From the NCBI GenBank assembly GCA_911728435.2, contig OU452201.1, positions 7,626,001 to 7,690,000 of the forward strand: a stretch of DNA of 64,000 nucleotides, read 5' to 3'. This document shows, piece by piece, positions 52,601 to 60,700 of this stretch; within the stretch, counting starts at the first letter, position 1, and each line of letters opens with the position of its first letter. This stretch comes from Apoderus coryli. Taxonomy: Eukaryota > Arthropoda > Insecta > Coleoptera > Attelabidae. The notes below the pieces were generated by a model that was given only the letters and a program-made list of their open reading frames with translations, ran no database searches and was not told where the DNA came from. Position numbers and translations under genes: made by a program.

Positions 52601-54530
52601 TCTTAGTATTCAAACCGCGCACATTCTGATACAAAATACTTATAACTTCCCTCCTGCTAGACAAAGCTGTTAGTTTAAATGTTGATTCTGAGCTTCAGTA
52701 GAAACTATGGTGGGAACACTTCTGACGTACTTAATTTTTATGTTTGTTTCACCTCTGTTTCTCCTTTCAATTAACTTCTGCTTTACAACCTTATATTCTC
52801 GTAATTGTTTAGGTGTTTTATCAGAGTATATGTATAGATGTCTAGCGTTAGTTTTAACATTAAAGGCGTTTCGCAGAACCTTGATAACGTGGCTCGTATC
52901 CTTAAAGGTAACGCGGATTGGTCTTGGTCTATCGGCTGATTGACGATCATTTGTATTTTTCTGATGACCTATTCTAGATACATGAGATATATCTGATGCG
53001 GCCAAATTTGGACAGATTTGCTGTGACAGAGAGACAGCAAAAGCCTCAACATTTTGATCAGAATCCGCTGCCTCAGGATGTCCAAATATTATAATGTTCT
53101 TTTTCTTCCTTTCACGATCATGGTACTCACGGAACATTTCTTCTTGGTCTTCATAATTGTGAGAAATCTGGAGTTTGTTCTCGAGGATGCCTATACGAGT
53201 GTTTAAATCGACAACCTCAGACTTCAGTGCTTCGTTCACTTCAACTTGTTGTTCGAATCGCTCACGCAGATCCTTGTACATGTTTTCGAAGACATTCAGT
53301 TTCCCCATAACATCTTCCAATGTGACAGGGTTATGCACTCCCGATGCCTGGGCCACATCATCAGCTTGGCTATATGATAGCGATTTTCTTGAAACTTGTG
53401 AACGTTGAACATTCTCCCTCATGCATGTAGGACACTCCCATCTATCGCCATTTGGCTTTTTTAGTTCGGCGTCATAATATTTAAGCTGCCCGATTGTAAT
53501 CTCAGCACATTTGGCATGACTCCATCCGTCGCACGTGTAGCACAAAATGGAGTACTGTCTTTTTGTAACTTGTTGATTGCACGCAAGGCACATGAGGTTC
53601 CGCGATGACATTGTTTTTCTTTTGATTGTACCTCGTATAGTCACACTAATCTTCAAATATTCTATCTTTCGACAAAAAAACACTAGGTACTGTTTTATTC
53701 GTTCGGTATTGTATCTTATCAGCCAATATATTTTGGTTTTTTACACAAGCACCAGCTATCATATACCAATATTTTTAATATTTACATCGAAATTAAAAGT
53801 TCATTTATTGCACAATCCGGATGGTTCTTTGCACATATAAAATCACCAAGGTATAGATTTTTATAGAGTTTACTATAAGCACGAAAATTTGAAATTAATT
53901 AAACAGTTTTAACATAAATTAACGGCATTAATCACAGAGCACAAAATCGTGTATGTTTTAATAATATAATAATTTTATACCGGGACACCCAGTATACCAG
54001 GACAGGTATTTCCATATTTTTAAAAATGCCATTCACGAAATATATAATTTTTATGAACAAAATTTTGAAACCGAGTTTCCATGAGCGTTAAAAAACACGA
54101 GATGTATCGAAACGTTGTCGCTGCCGATGACACAAAATTAAAAAAATCTTGTTGTTGCTGTGCCTAAACTGAAATAACTCACATGCCACATCCAGCTTTG
54201 CAACACTGGATACAAGTGTGCCGGCACCGTTGCGCACCATACAATAGTACTCCCCCACAACACCCCGTTTACCCTTTCGGCCAGCAAAGACTCGAGGCAC
54301 ATAGAGGGACCCATCATCCAACACCACCCAACGGCTATTGTTTTTTTCGTTAATAACAGTACCATTGCAGTACCATGTCACACGTGATGCACCACGTAAC
54401 GAGTTGTATCGGCATTTCAGAGTGGCGTTCTGACCTCGAATTGCTATGACGTCATCGGGATTGGTCAGGGTCAAAGTGGGATCGATGGGTTGCTCAATTA
54501 TATCTGCAATATCCAAGGCCCATAGTGCAT
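44322..54530 (-). CDS. DCC/neogenin/protogenin-like Ig-FN3 receptor (15 exons; 5' signal exon not found)
   Basis: A single-pass membrane receptor of the DCC superfamily; relatives act in axon guidance or cell adhesion (family knowledge, exact role here unknown). Fifteen exons join in phase to 1067 codons ending at TAG 44322-44324. Order: Ig1 (about 1-116, WYCNGT...GEYYCMVRNGAG), Ig2 (about 117-225, VQWEFNY...GSYRCIAKN), Ig3 (about 225-310, VQWFY...GNYTCVAYNSVG), Ig4 (about 315-390, IYWLKDG...MYQCFAENSVG). Then come four FN3 domains (about 391-800), a transmembrane helix (about 828-850, VGVILALTCIACCILCIVL) with KRWVKRR stop-transfer, and a ~217-residue Ser/Asn-rich tail. DCC/Frazzled usually have six FN3 domains and protogenin five; four were found. 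The first visible exon starts in mid-codon, so a signal-peptide exon must lie upstream. Confidence 0.88.
44740..44820 (-). CDS. Receptor exon, cytoplasmic
   Basis: Encodes 27 codons, GPDNIPNGAGPIKPYLNG then HVHITENPQ. Phase 0 on both sides. Donor CAG|GTGAAT. Confidence 0.88.
44936..45219 (-). CDS. Receptor exon, transmembrane and juxtamembrane
   Basis: Encodes GIIVGVILALTCIACCILC followed by IVLRKRWVKRR and a polar juxtamembrane stretch ending HLDTK. Donor AAG|GTAGGG, acceptor GCATAG. Confidence 0.9.
45279..45671 (-). CDS. Receptor exon, FN3-4
   Basis: Encodes PSPVLNLRFKLINSSTACLN and WKAPN, a Trp-containing FN3 B strand, then YIVIVRGENEHGIGKPT and a stalk to QQKIG. Acceptor TTACAG, donor G|GTAAGT. 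Confidence 0.9.
45939..46069 (-). CDS. Receptor exon, end of FN3-3
   Basis: Encodes FAPKLKVAKLKSNTLYQFRV then RSYVANGIPGEYSKP and ARTLQD; the Leu...Tyr-x-Phe-x-Val pattern is the FN3 tyrosine corner. Confidence 0.9.
46131..46446 (-). CDS. Receptor exon, end of FN3-2 and start of FN3-3
   Basis: Encodes LIPGLDYEFKVSTVNYDEE (FN3-2 end), an acidic linker, then PPEDLVASANELGSVDLRW (FN3-3 start). Donor AAAAG|GTTAGT, acceptor TTTTAG. Confidence 0.88.
46643..46840 (-). CDS. Receptor exon, start of FN3-2
   Basis: Encodes VTGMRNVDIDSISSTSILLT then WNKLETD and RITWRPWPQ. Acceptor CTGCAG, donor G|GTGAGT. Confidence 0.9.
46906..47055 (-). CDS. Receptor exon, end of FN3-1
   Basis: Encodes NAEVSGPEYVTTNVNHLCTG then LRANTNYTFYVRLYSSSASD. 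Acceptor TTGTTAG, donor G|GTACGT. Confidence 0.88.
47111..47308 (-). CDS. Receptor exon, end of Ig4 and start of FN3-1
   Basis: Encodes MYQCFAENSVGKIWSSAEI (Ig F and G strands), then TPPQNVQCRTFDSNSICLTW. The donor must be AAAA|GTAAGC to keep phase. Confidence 0.88.
47424..47693 (+). pseudogene. non-LTR reverse transcriptase fragment in receptor intron
   Basis: The plus strand reads IDYRKAFDCVPHQKLIEIL, then IEGITSEETEIRRGVRQGCV and LLLNIYSEIIFREAL. These are RT motifs with the catalytic YxDD box absent. Antisense to the host gene. A small gap replaces the usual LSP after RQGCV. Confidence 0.8.
47978..48094 (-). CDS. Receptor exon, Ig4
   Basis: Encodes VPQPKIYWLKDGRPLIIG and FSHTFATDSG. The acceptor TTGTTTCAG at 48095-48103 rebuilds a normal Ig4. 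An alternative in-frame acceptor at 48179-48180 would add 28 residues. Confidence 0.85.
48223..48253 (-). ncRNA. Decayed hammerhead-like motif
   Basis: Minus strand: CTGATGA (48253-48247), then GAAAC (48232-48228), AT, GT, A. Stem I is not complementary and stem II is weak. Confidence 0.35.
48305..48480 (+). pseudogene. mariner transposase C-terminal fossil
   Basis: The plus strand reads FPKIKNDLHGQKFQSPEEAL, then in another frame WFVKKNGDFIF, matching the end of mariner transposases. Preceded by a frameshifted YSP... box. Confidence 0.75.
48618..48833 (-). CDS. Receptor exon, end of Ig3 and start of Ig4
   Basis: Encodes DTVVIGNSTVLTIKNVSLRD, KGNYTCVAYNSVG, and VYQKPRFNVTPIS to RLDCQAQ. Acceptor TTTATAG, donor G|GTGAGT. 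Confidence 0.9.
48898..49100 (-). CDS. Receptor exon, end of Ig2 and start of Ig3
   Basis: Encodes CIAKNHILNKTKYSKEMNVK and VYPKPETAFPPD, then VLLGDKVKLICGATGWPIPK. Acceptor TTTGCAG, donor A|GTGAGT. Confidence 0.9.
49164..49232 (-). CDS. Receptor exon, Ig2 middle
   Basis: Encodes YVPLPNGALLIPKSQFLNAG then SYR; a 69-bp microexon with good GT-AG borders. Confidence 0.88.
49351..49495 (-). CDS. Receptor exon, start of Ig2
   Basis: Encodes IAKDFNQSSEYINATESQPL, LLQCNIRS and VQWEFNYSPLPHDAR. Acceptor TTTCCAG, donor AG|GTAAGA. Confidence 0.88.
49588..49623. repeat. (TAA)n microsatellite at retrotransposon 3' end
   Basis: About eleven TAA units adjoining the AATAAA-bearing 3' UTR; typical tail of a CR1/Jockey-type insertion. 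Confidence 0.9.
49809..52694 (-). CDS. Retrotransposon ORF2: AP endonuclease and reverse transcriptase
   Basis: About 950 residues. The N-terminal apurinic endonuclease shows ILYQNVRGLN, VTETW, and IGDFNIHF; its last His motif reads DAYHPT. The reverse transcriptase follows with ARVVPVHKSGD, YRPISIL, IYTDFTKAFDRLDH, GAPQGSNLAPLIFAIYIND and the catalytic LMFADDFKLY, then DLGIVVDSDLSFNSH. The element copies itself by target-primed reverse transcription (family knowledge). No ATG lies near the start: the frame opens after TGA (52697-52695) and the first conserved residues follow a TTG at 52664. The frame overlaps ORF1 by about 25 bp, so translation probably depends on reinitiation or frameshifting (inference). 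Confidence 0.93.
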   Translation of the reverse strand, partial: SSESTFKLTALSSRREVISILYQNVRGLNTKTNTFYNAVSSADYDVIAVTETWIQPQVNNAELFDLNYVVYRKDRDLVALNVSRGGGVLLAVRSSINSSLINLSNAPTLVPSVDLIGCKLHLGGCTLYCFSIYVQPNLSVNHYVELFEFFEYLTCLYGSNLLIIGDFNIHFEPVPNNQSVIALNNFMSLFNLNQCNQVFNNSNDILDLVLSNMPCEVVRSSEPLVAEDAYHPTLDISLKASGLRHERFISNPSNKRYNFKKANFVLLYNEILVQDWSFLNDIEDVNTSVSEFYGTLTNIFDMYVPLSQTRKNKRSYPTWFDHDIIVNIRKKSKYFKKWKVTGDNTFHNMFHTLRAQVKQKIKMAYAAYIGDIQTSIKSDPREFWKFVQIKKRGSRIPGNMQDPQGDLLLNPGEIVSGFAKFFNSVYTESAQVPYRDPLNLDLSISVGLLTQDDIVRAAKKLKPKLTAGHDNVPAFVVRDCAYVFAKPLEIIFNKCMKSEIFPDQWKLARVVPVHKSGDDSQISNYRPISILSNFAKIFETVLHEKIFDQTKNHIVLEQHGFFRGRSTVSNLSCFLKDIYCALGRGLQADVIYTDFTKAFDRLDHSIVRQKMGNIGFDASLLNFFDTYLYNRRQYVEYNGFKSAEMIVSSGAPQGSNLAPLIFAIYINDIKTHLSSSCLMFADDFKLYRIIHNYQDCLGLQEDLQCFEEWCESNALKISIPKCKLMVFSKSREPVLFQYRLNNTVLESCAQMRDLGIVVDSDLSFNSHVEYIAQGALRVLGFIFRTGRDFDSVDCLIALYNTFVRSKLEYASFVWSPYYTVHKNKLEYVQRKFLRYLSFKSDGSFPTRGCDHQVLLNKFNFDSLAVRRIFTDQVFLYKLINNIIDCPNLLQQIHFNVPQFNSRKPNLFRLPQTHTNYEQRAPLFRACDVCNSSHLHHNIDYFDKSLNRFRKSLWYYLRTLEF
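52670..53611 (-). CDS. Retrotransposon ORF1: PHD-finger, coiled-coil nucleic-acid-binding protein
   Basis: Starts at the ATG of MSSRNLMCLACNQQ (53611); the frame is open further upstream to 53683 but lacks an ATG there. A PHD-type zinc finger occupies residues about 7-65 (CLAC...CYTC...HAKC...CPTC). A coiled coil follows (LRERFEQQVEVNEALKSE and LNTRIGILENKLQ). An RRM-like region comes next (KKNIIIFGHPE, then ISHVSRIGHQ and PRPIRVTFKD). This layout is usual for the RNA-chaperone ORF1 of CR1-like insect elements. It ends at TAA 52672-52670. Confidence 0.88.
   Translation of the reverse strand: MSSRNLMCLACNQQVTKRQYSILCYTCDGWSHAKCAEITIGQLKYYDAELKKPNGDRWECPTCMRENVQRSQVSRKSLSYSQADDVAQASGVHNPVTLEDVMGKLNVFENMYKDLRERFEQQVEVNEALKSEVVDLNTRIGILENKLQISHNYEDQEEMFREYHDRERKKKNIIIFGHPEAADSDQNVEAFAVSLSQQICPNLAASDISHVSRIGHQKNTNDRQSADRPRPIRVTFKDTSHVIKVLRNAFNVKTNARHLYIYSDKTPKQLREYKVVKQKLIERRNRGETNIKIKYVRSVPTIVSTEAQNQHLN
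54183..54530 (-). CDS. Receptor exon, Ig1 (first visible exon)
   Basis: Encodes ALWALDIADIIEQPIDPTLT, AIRGQNATLKCRYNS, VTWYCNGT and VVGEYYCMVRNGAG. The acceptor TTTTTTCCAG at 54531 leaves a split codon, so an earlier exon (signal peptide) is required. The in-frame ATG at 54618 lies in the intron and is not used in this model. Donor GCAT|GTGAGT. Confidence 0.88.
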
Positions 54531-55819
54531 CTGGAAAAAAATTACAAATTATTATTATTAACTTTGACAAGTCAGCTTGTTTCGCGATCTCAATCTCTAA
54601 TTTTGAAAAATAGTTCATAATTGCAGAGAAGTTTTTTTTAATTTTTTCCTTGCAAACGGTGTGTCAAACAAAAAAAATTAAAGAGACTTTTTTTGTTGTA
54701 AATTAAACAAGGATTCTATAAATAATTTTTGTTTCTAAAAAAATCAGTGGGGTACTATATTTTGCATTAAAATTGTGCTAAAATGTGTCCGTACGCACGC
54801 CACTGGTGGAGTAAAATAATATTTTAAAATATGTATTTAAATTATCTATCCAAACTTATATTTTTCTTCACTCCGAGGATGGACTATTCCATGAAAATAA
54901 AGAGAAAAGTCTTGATTTTTGTATAAGCACAAAAAAAACATTTCCTAATTTTGACTCTTCTTACGTTATTCTTGTTACTTATGTATCATAGCAAATGTGT
55001 TCTAATGCTATGATTTTTATTTATTATTAATAATTGCATGAATATTTCAGATCTGATATAAAATAAAACGTGCTATTGTTTATATAATTTTTGCTAAAAT
55101 AGAAAAAAAAAATGCGTGGGACTTATTTGCGTACAATACAAAATTTTTATGGTTTGTTTTGGTCAAATATACGTAATAGCTCCATTGCCACAGAATTTAA
55201 AATATTCGAATTTGTTATTATTTTAACCTAGAAAAATTGCAAACAAGCAAACAATGTTTTTTATAATTTAGATTTCAGTAAAAAAATTATACTTACTTGA
55301 AAATAACAAAAAAAGATTTGAATTCTATATGACAATTTGACATATTAAATGTTTAGGTTTAACATTTGGGTTTAATAGCAGTACCAAAATTATTTATAGA
55401 ATTTTTGAGATGTAAAAACTTAGGCTACATCACAACCGCAAAACGTCACAAAGTTATTGAATTAAAACAAAAATAACTTATAGGGGTCATCACAAATAGA
55501 CGTTAAAATCAATTTCATCTAATTTGAAGAAGTAGAGTAGATTGTTAACTGTAGGAAATAAAAGTAGCAATCTAGTGCAATAAATTAAAAAATTTCATCG
55601 TTAAATTTCAATGCCGAATGATGAATTAAAAGAAAAATCAAATATATTTTTTTAATTATTAATCATGATATATTTAATTAATTTATAAATTTCGAAATGT
55701 ATAGTTTTGTATAATTCTTAAAATATAATTTTAATCGAAGTGGCATTAATACATTTCTTGCTATTAACGTTTATATAATGTAATTGAGCTCTTCATAAGA
55801 ATTTTTTTTTATTAATTTG

Positions 55820-55860
55820 ACCACTGATGATGGAGACACGTGCTCCGAAACGTGTATGGT
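55820..55860 (+). ncRNA. Hammerhead ribozyme-like motif
   Basis: Stem I ACCA (55820-55823), CTGATGA (55824-55830), extra T, stem II GGAG/CTCC with a 7-nt loop, GAAAC (55847-55851), GT, GT, cleavage base A (55856), then TGGT (55857-55860) complementary to ACCA. Same layout as the motif at 12736-12781, on the opposite strand. Confidence 0.55.
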
Positions 55861-57399
55861 GGTAATTGAGTGACGTATATTAAAGGTATTTCATGGAGGT
55901 ACGACGATATTTTAAATAGTCAAAATGTAAAAAACAATTTCCAGGTACAAAATTAACTTCTTATATTTGCATCAAGCAGATAATAAACCATTTCATAGTA
56001 TTTGAGACAACATTAGAGAGAAGTTGCGGTGAGCTTTGCTCTATTATCGGTTACAAAAAAAGGAGTAAAAGCAAAAAAGGAGTAAAAAATTTAACTTTTA
56101 ACTACGATACTCATGACATTTGATGGCTAATAATTTTACAAACCCTGAGCATTAGTGAAAATATATTGAATACAAAGTACTTAAAAAAATATACATTTTT
56201 GTAAGTATATAAGAGTTGATTTTTGGAGCAATTAGTCTACGACCCAACAACAACAATCTAACAAGGAGGAGTGTATCCTAAAAAATTCTAATGAATATAC
56301 TATTATGACGTATCGTTATCAAGGCCATTGAGGCTCCTTTCGGTTTTGTTTTTATGTGTGCTCTAAGACGCAAGTTAGATAATACACACATACCATTATT
56401 TCATAGAATATAAACAATAATAAAATAATTTGTGTTGCGCAAAAAATCCGAAGGTATCTACAGCATGTTGTCAGGTGTTTGACCTTTCTATTATACAAAC
56501 ATGAATAATATTATGAACATACAAATTCTATGAAAACATTTTGATGGAACATTACGTAGATATACACGAGGGAATATCATTGAGGAATTATTTGCTGTAT
56601 CAGAAACCTTCCCTATTTTAACAAATATCTACCAAAAAAATGTTTCTTTTCTTTATATACATAGTTATAATATTTTTAATATAGAACGGGCATTGTACTA
56701 TTCGATGACCTGCAACTTGTTTATTTTAACACACTTCCTATAATAGTTAATGTGTTATTAGTTATATTGCAATCATCATATCATATGCGCAAGATTCCTA
56801 AACAGTGAGGGCACTGCATTTTCTTTAGTTGTTTATATTAACATTCTCTAAACATGTCAACGACTGAGATTTTAAAAAACGTCTAAATGTACAAGTTTCA
56901 ATTTGGATGCCGAGAGAATCGTCGAATTTCCTACGAGTAAAATCGTTTGCAGCATTAGCCGCAGTCGACCCTAATACTAGTGATTGGATAATTTAATAAA
57001 ACTACTGAATGATCTCAGTACTAAGGCATTGTTAAATAAAATACGAAGGTCATTAAACTCGTAAGAACATTTCAAATGGCAACAGTGCTAAATTAAACCT
57101 ATCAGAAATAATAATAATAATTTTTCTATTATATTATCAACGTAAAGTATAGGTAGAAATTGTGTTAGAAGTACGAGAGTATAGGAAAACGGAATCTCAC
57201 AAACTAAAAGAAGAAAACGAAACGAAAACGAAATAAAAGAACAAAAAAAAAATATGCACACATCGTGTATAGGAAAAAGGTGAATGGAACTGGAAAAAGA
57301 GTTGAATGTTTTGCAACAACAAAACAAGAACCCGAACCTAAGGCAGCAGAGACCAAGTGATCAGAACGGAAAAGACAGGGGCGGATTTAATTACACGAT

Positions 57400-57640
57400 A
57401 CAAAAAACTAACCACGCAATAATACGTAGAAATTGATATCGTTGAAATGCATTAACAAAATTGCCCAAAATCCACACCAAACAGGTTGGGGATGCATTTA
57501 TTTTTCTCAGAACCCTAAAAGCAGCAGTTTTGGCGATAAACAAACCCATCAAGGCGAAAATGTGCTTCGAAAAATCCATTTGTCTGCAAACTCTCTTCGC
57601 TGTGGATGGTCGATAAGGCTTCAGTTGTTGTGTTAATTGA
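57400..57640 (-). pseudogene. DDE_3-type (Tc1/mariner superfamily) transposase fossil
   Basis: The minus strand reads HPQRREFADKW, then in another frame AHFRLDGFVYRQNCCF, a stop, GSEKN and later FGVDFGQF. This matches the HFHLDGYVNKQNCRIWG segment common in insect transposases of this kind. At least one frameshift and a Trp-to-stop change. Confidence 0.65.
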
Positions 57641-57685
57641 ATTTTGTAAGCATAGACACAGATCTTTCATGAGTACGAGGGTTGC

Positions 57686-58500
57686 CTTTTATATTTCGGG
57701 ATTAGAGAACAAACACAAATATTGATCATCGAAAATCACTTTATTTTTTTTTTTTCAAAATATTCCCCATGAAGATCTACGCACTTTTGCATGCGTTTGA
57801 CCTAATTGTCGCAGCACTTTTACCAATCTGATTGAGGTATCTCCAAAACATGCATTCTAAATGCAGCAACCGCTTCTTCAGGTGTCGAAAAACGTTGACC
57901 TCTCAGTTTGTTTTTTACGTACGGGAATAAAAAGAAGTCATTCGGTGCCAAGTCAGGACTATACAGCGGATGACTCATCAAATGGATGTTTTGGGTGCTC
58001 AAAAATGCAGTTGTTTGAGCCGATGTGTGAGAGCTCGCATTGTCGTGGTGAAGAGTGATCCGTCTTCGGCGGTTGGTTTTCCTGATTTCTTGGAAGACAA
58101 CTGGCAAACAAATTGTTGTGTACCACTCAGAATTGCCTGTTCTGTGTTGTTCTAGTGGTACGGTTGAGATATGTCTAGTTTTTCTGATAAAATCACCTGT
58201 CACGATGTCATTGACGTGTTTCAAAGCACCGCGATCGTATTTTTTGAGCATTTCTTTCGACCAATCGACACTGAGTTAATCCACGTCGAATGTTTTAAAA
58301 AATAATCGCACAAAAATGTTCACGATTAATTTTCATTTTTGGGCCGAGAAAAATCTTTTAAGTTACTGTAAGCAATACAAATAGCGCTCGTTTGTCAAAA
58401 CGTTCTGAGTACGTATAACCTCAAAAGTGTCCAACTTTACGATAGAGCTGTCAGTTGCCAGATTGCAACACCAAGGTTGCCAAATCCCGAAATATAAAAG
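57686..58500 (-). mobile_element. mariner element, internally deleted
   Basis: CTTTTATATTTCGGGATT at 57686-57703 is mirrored by its reverse complement at 58483-58500. Between them, 57820-58251 encodes a 143-residue piece of transposase with VTGD, NSEWYTTICLPVVFQ, HHDNASSHTSAQT and YSPDLAPNDFFLFP. The last two catalytic Asp residues are 34 residues apart, as in true mariners (D34D). About 100 residues between the first Asp box and NSEWYTT are deleted, yet the frame stays open. Not autonomous. Confidence 0.88.
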
Positions 58501-58879
58501 ATGGAAGATCAAAAGTTGTCTAATATAAACCGTCCCTGCATTCTAATAGGTCTATATAAAAGAGAGAGGTATCGTACGTATATGGTGTTTATTTATCTTT
58601 GTCTATCTCATTCCAAATGCATTTTCTTCTGCTTACTAATATTACCACTCTAACTACGAACAAATACCAATGAAGATGAAGCAACGAGGCAACAAGCAAA
58701 TAAGAGCCAAGCTGGCGAACAGGAAATAATTGGCATTCCAATTATTACAGTGAAATATTAATTATATGGGGCTGGTTTTTTTTCTTTTTATTTATATATT
58801 TTGTTTCAACATTTTTATTATAGTGTCACTTGTTGGAAACAAGTAGAAATTGATGTTTTTTTCGCTTTAGACAAAATGC

Positions 58880-59105
58880 GTTTGAACCAGGGTTGAGATG
58901 ATTAAAATCAGTATGATTTATAACTCTCGCATTGCCAGTCTTCCAGGCACTGCACCACCCTTCACTAGCTTGAAAATTAACGAAGTTACATTCTTTAGCA
59001 AATTGTAGAGCATTTTGCTTTATTAAATTTCCCGATATTCGTACGTGCCACTTTCTCCAAAACTTTAATTTTCTCAGCTAAACGTAAACACACACGCTTG
59101 GACAT
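58880..59105 (-). pseudogene. Tigger/pogo (CENP-B-like) transposase N-terminal fossil
   Basis: The minus strand from ATG 59105-59103 reads MSKRVCLRLAEKIKVLEKVA, then after a frameshift QNALQFAKECNFVNFQASEG and WCSAWKTGNARVI. This is the pattern of the two helix-turn-helix units of pogo-type transposases. The DDE domain is absent. Confidence 0.65.
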
Positions 59106-59439
59106 CTTACTTGATTCTTAAACAAAAACCAACTGAACCTAAATTTGCGATTTACTAGACCTCGACTATAAAATGGGTTAGGAATTCCCCAGGTGTTATG
59201 TTATGTTATGTGTTATGAACGCGTTAAGAACATTTTCAAAATAATGCGATATAAAAATGTAAGTGGGAAACCCGCAAATGCATAAAATCTATACATAAAA
59301 GTCCGGTAAAATTTTTATTATATAGAGTGCTACTTTTTAGTCTGTCTAACTACATACTTCAGGTCCGGATAGTATACCTACCTTTGTGGTCAAGGACTGT
59401 GGCACTGTCTTTGCTAAATTGACAAATTTTGCCTAATTA

Positions 59440-60700
59440 TGTTAAGCGGGTTACTTCAGCAAGGATTTTTCCCAACCAAAGACTTTGACAAGCTTGACCA
59501 CTGTATAAACTGTCAGAATTTGGCGTATATGTTAATTTTTTAACACTTTTTTCTTCATGAACTTTTATATGTACCGTGGTTTCAAATCTAAAATTGTTCG
59601 CGCAATATCTGTAGAACCTCAAGGCTCTGTGTTAGGTCCCCGCCTATTTAGGTGTTTTATTAATGATATTGTTAACCTGAAACGTCGCGTCGCTTTGATG
59701 ATGATTTTAAAGTTTTTTTGAGTGTCTGCAAATGTAGAATGATTTATTTGAATGTTCTGTTTGACTGGTGCACTCAAGATTAGTGATGCACGGTCCGAAT
59801 ATTACCATCAGAATTTCCGGTTATATTACGTAATATTACCTCTACCATCCGGTAACGTTACATTGTTACTGTAATATTTCCGAAAAATTTCGTTAATTTT
59901 CGGGGTAATATTCCCGGTAATATTCGCTTCAATATTACGTTAAAGTTGGTACCTAACTTGTTTCAACATGCTGCAACACGTCTAGTGATAGCTGTTGCTT
60001 AGCTCTTACGCCATCGCTATAATATGTGAAGCTCGTTTACATACGAACTAATCGGAAATTCTTACACAATAACCGTGCCGAAATGAAAAATGTTGTATTA
60101 ATGACCCCATCAACAGTTACAAATACTTTTAATGAAACTGAATCTGATTTATCCGAGGATTTGTCTGCGGATGAGGGTTTAGCAAATAATGACTAAATAT
60201 TTATTTTTACCGACTGAAAACTATTTTTATCATATGTACCTATTCTTTGGTCTATCTAAGAATTGTGTGAACTATATAGTTTCAGATTTCAGTTTATTTT
60301 GTGTTTTATAGACCTTTTAGAGCCATATAATTGAGGCAATTATTGTTTAATTTGTTAAAGCTTCTTTGCATATTGTAAAACCAGCTTTTTCTACGTTGTT
60401 CAGCAATATTACCTAATATTACCTAAAATTACGTAATATTTCCAATGTTCTTACCAAAAAATAAATTACCGGTAATTTTGCATCACTACTCAAGATAAAC
60501 TTGAACTTAACTTGTTGGGGTGTTTGTATCTTGGGCAAAGAAGTTACAGCTCTAAGAGTGCACTTTGACGCCAAAATTAGTTTTGCGGGCAAGGGATAGA
60601 CGTGGTTTCGTCCTCCTATGCGAAATACCAAGAATTTTGTGTCATATAACACAATGGAAAGGCTCCAAAGCCTTATTTAACTTTTGATTTGTCTGCCGAA
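59440..60700 (+). pseudogene. Non-LTR reverse transcriptase fossil split by a hAT insertion
   Basis: Left part: KDFDKLDHCIN (about 59480), VEPQGSVLGPRLFRCFINDI (about 59610-59670), FDDDFKVF as a ruined FADD box (about 59698), ending near WCT at 59773. Right part after 60496: remains of the downstream RT segment, including VHFDAKISF (about 60560-60590). Many frameshifts; dead. Confidence 0.7.
59782..60488. mobile_element. hAT transposon (707 bp, non-autonomous) with 8-bp target duplication
   Basis: TIR TAGTGATGCA at 59782-59791 and its complement ending at 60488. The flanking octamer CTCAAGAT is present exactly at 59774-59781 and again at 60489-60496. Subterminal regions are rich in GTAATATTAC words. 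Only a short acidic peptide-like remnant (ESDLSEDLSADEGLANND near 60130-60195) is visible. Confidence 0.93.

Larger units (their letters stand above)
49588..53720 (-). mobile_element. Non-LTR retrotransposon (CR1/Jockey-type), nearly complete
   Basis: Sits in the intron between receptor exons 54183-54530 and 49351-49495, same strand. ORF1 is at 52670-53611 and ORF2 at 49809-52694. The 3' end carries AATAAA (49632-49627) and closes in a (TTA)n tail (49623-49588). The 5' end is placed only roughly, upstream of 53611. Both ORFs are open with no stops, so it inserted recently. Clade assignment beyond CR1/Jockey is not certain. Confidence 0.85.

Noticed and set aside
54088..54618. Using the ATG at 54618 as the receptor start
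   Set aside because: The stretch MNYFSKLEIE... lacks a signal peptide and precedes a good polypyrimidine-CAG acceptor at 54531; it is intron read-through.
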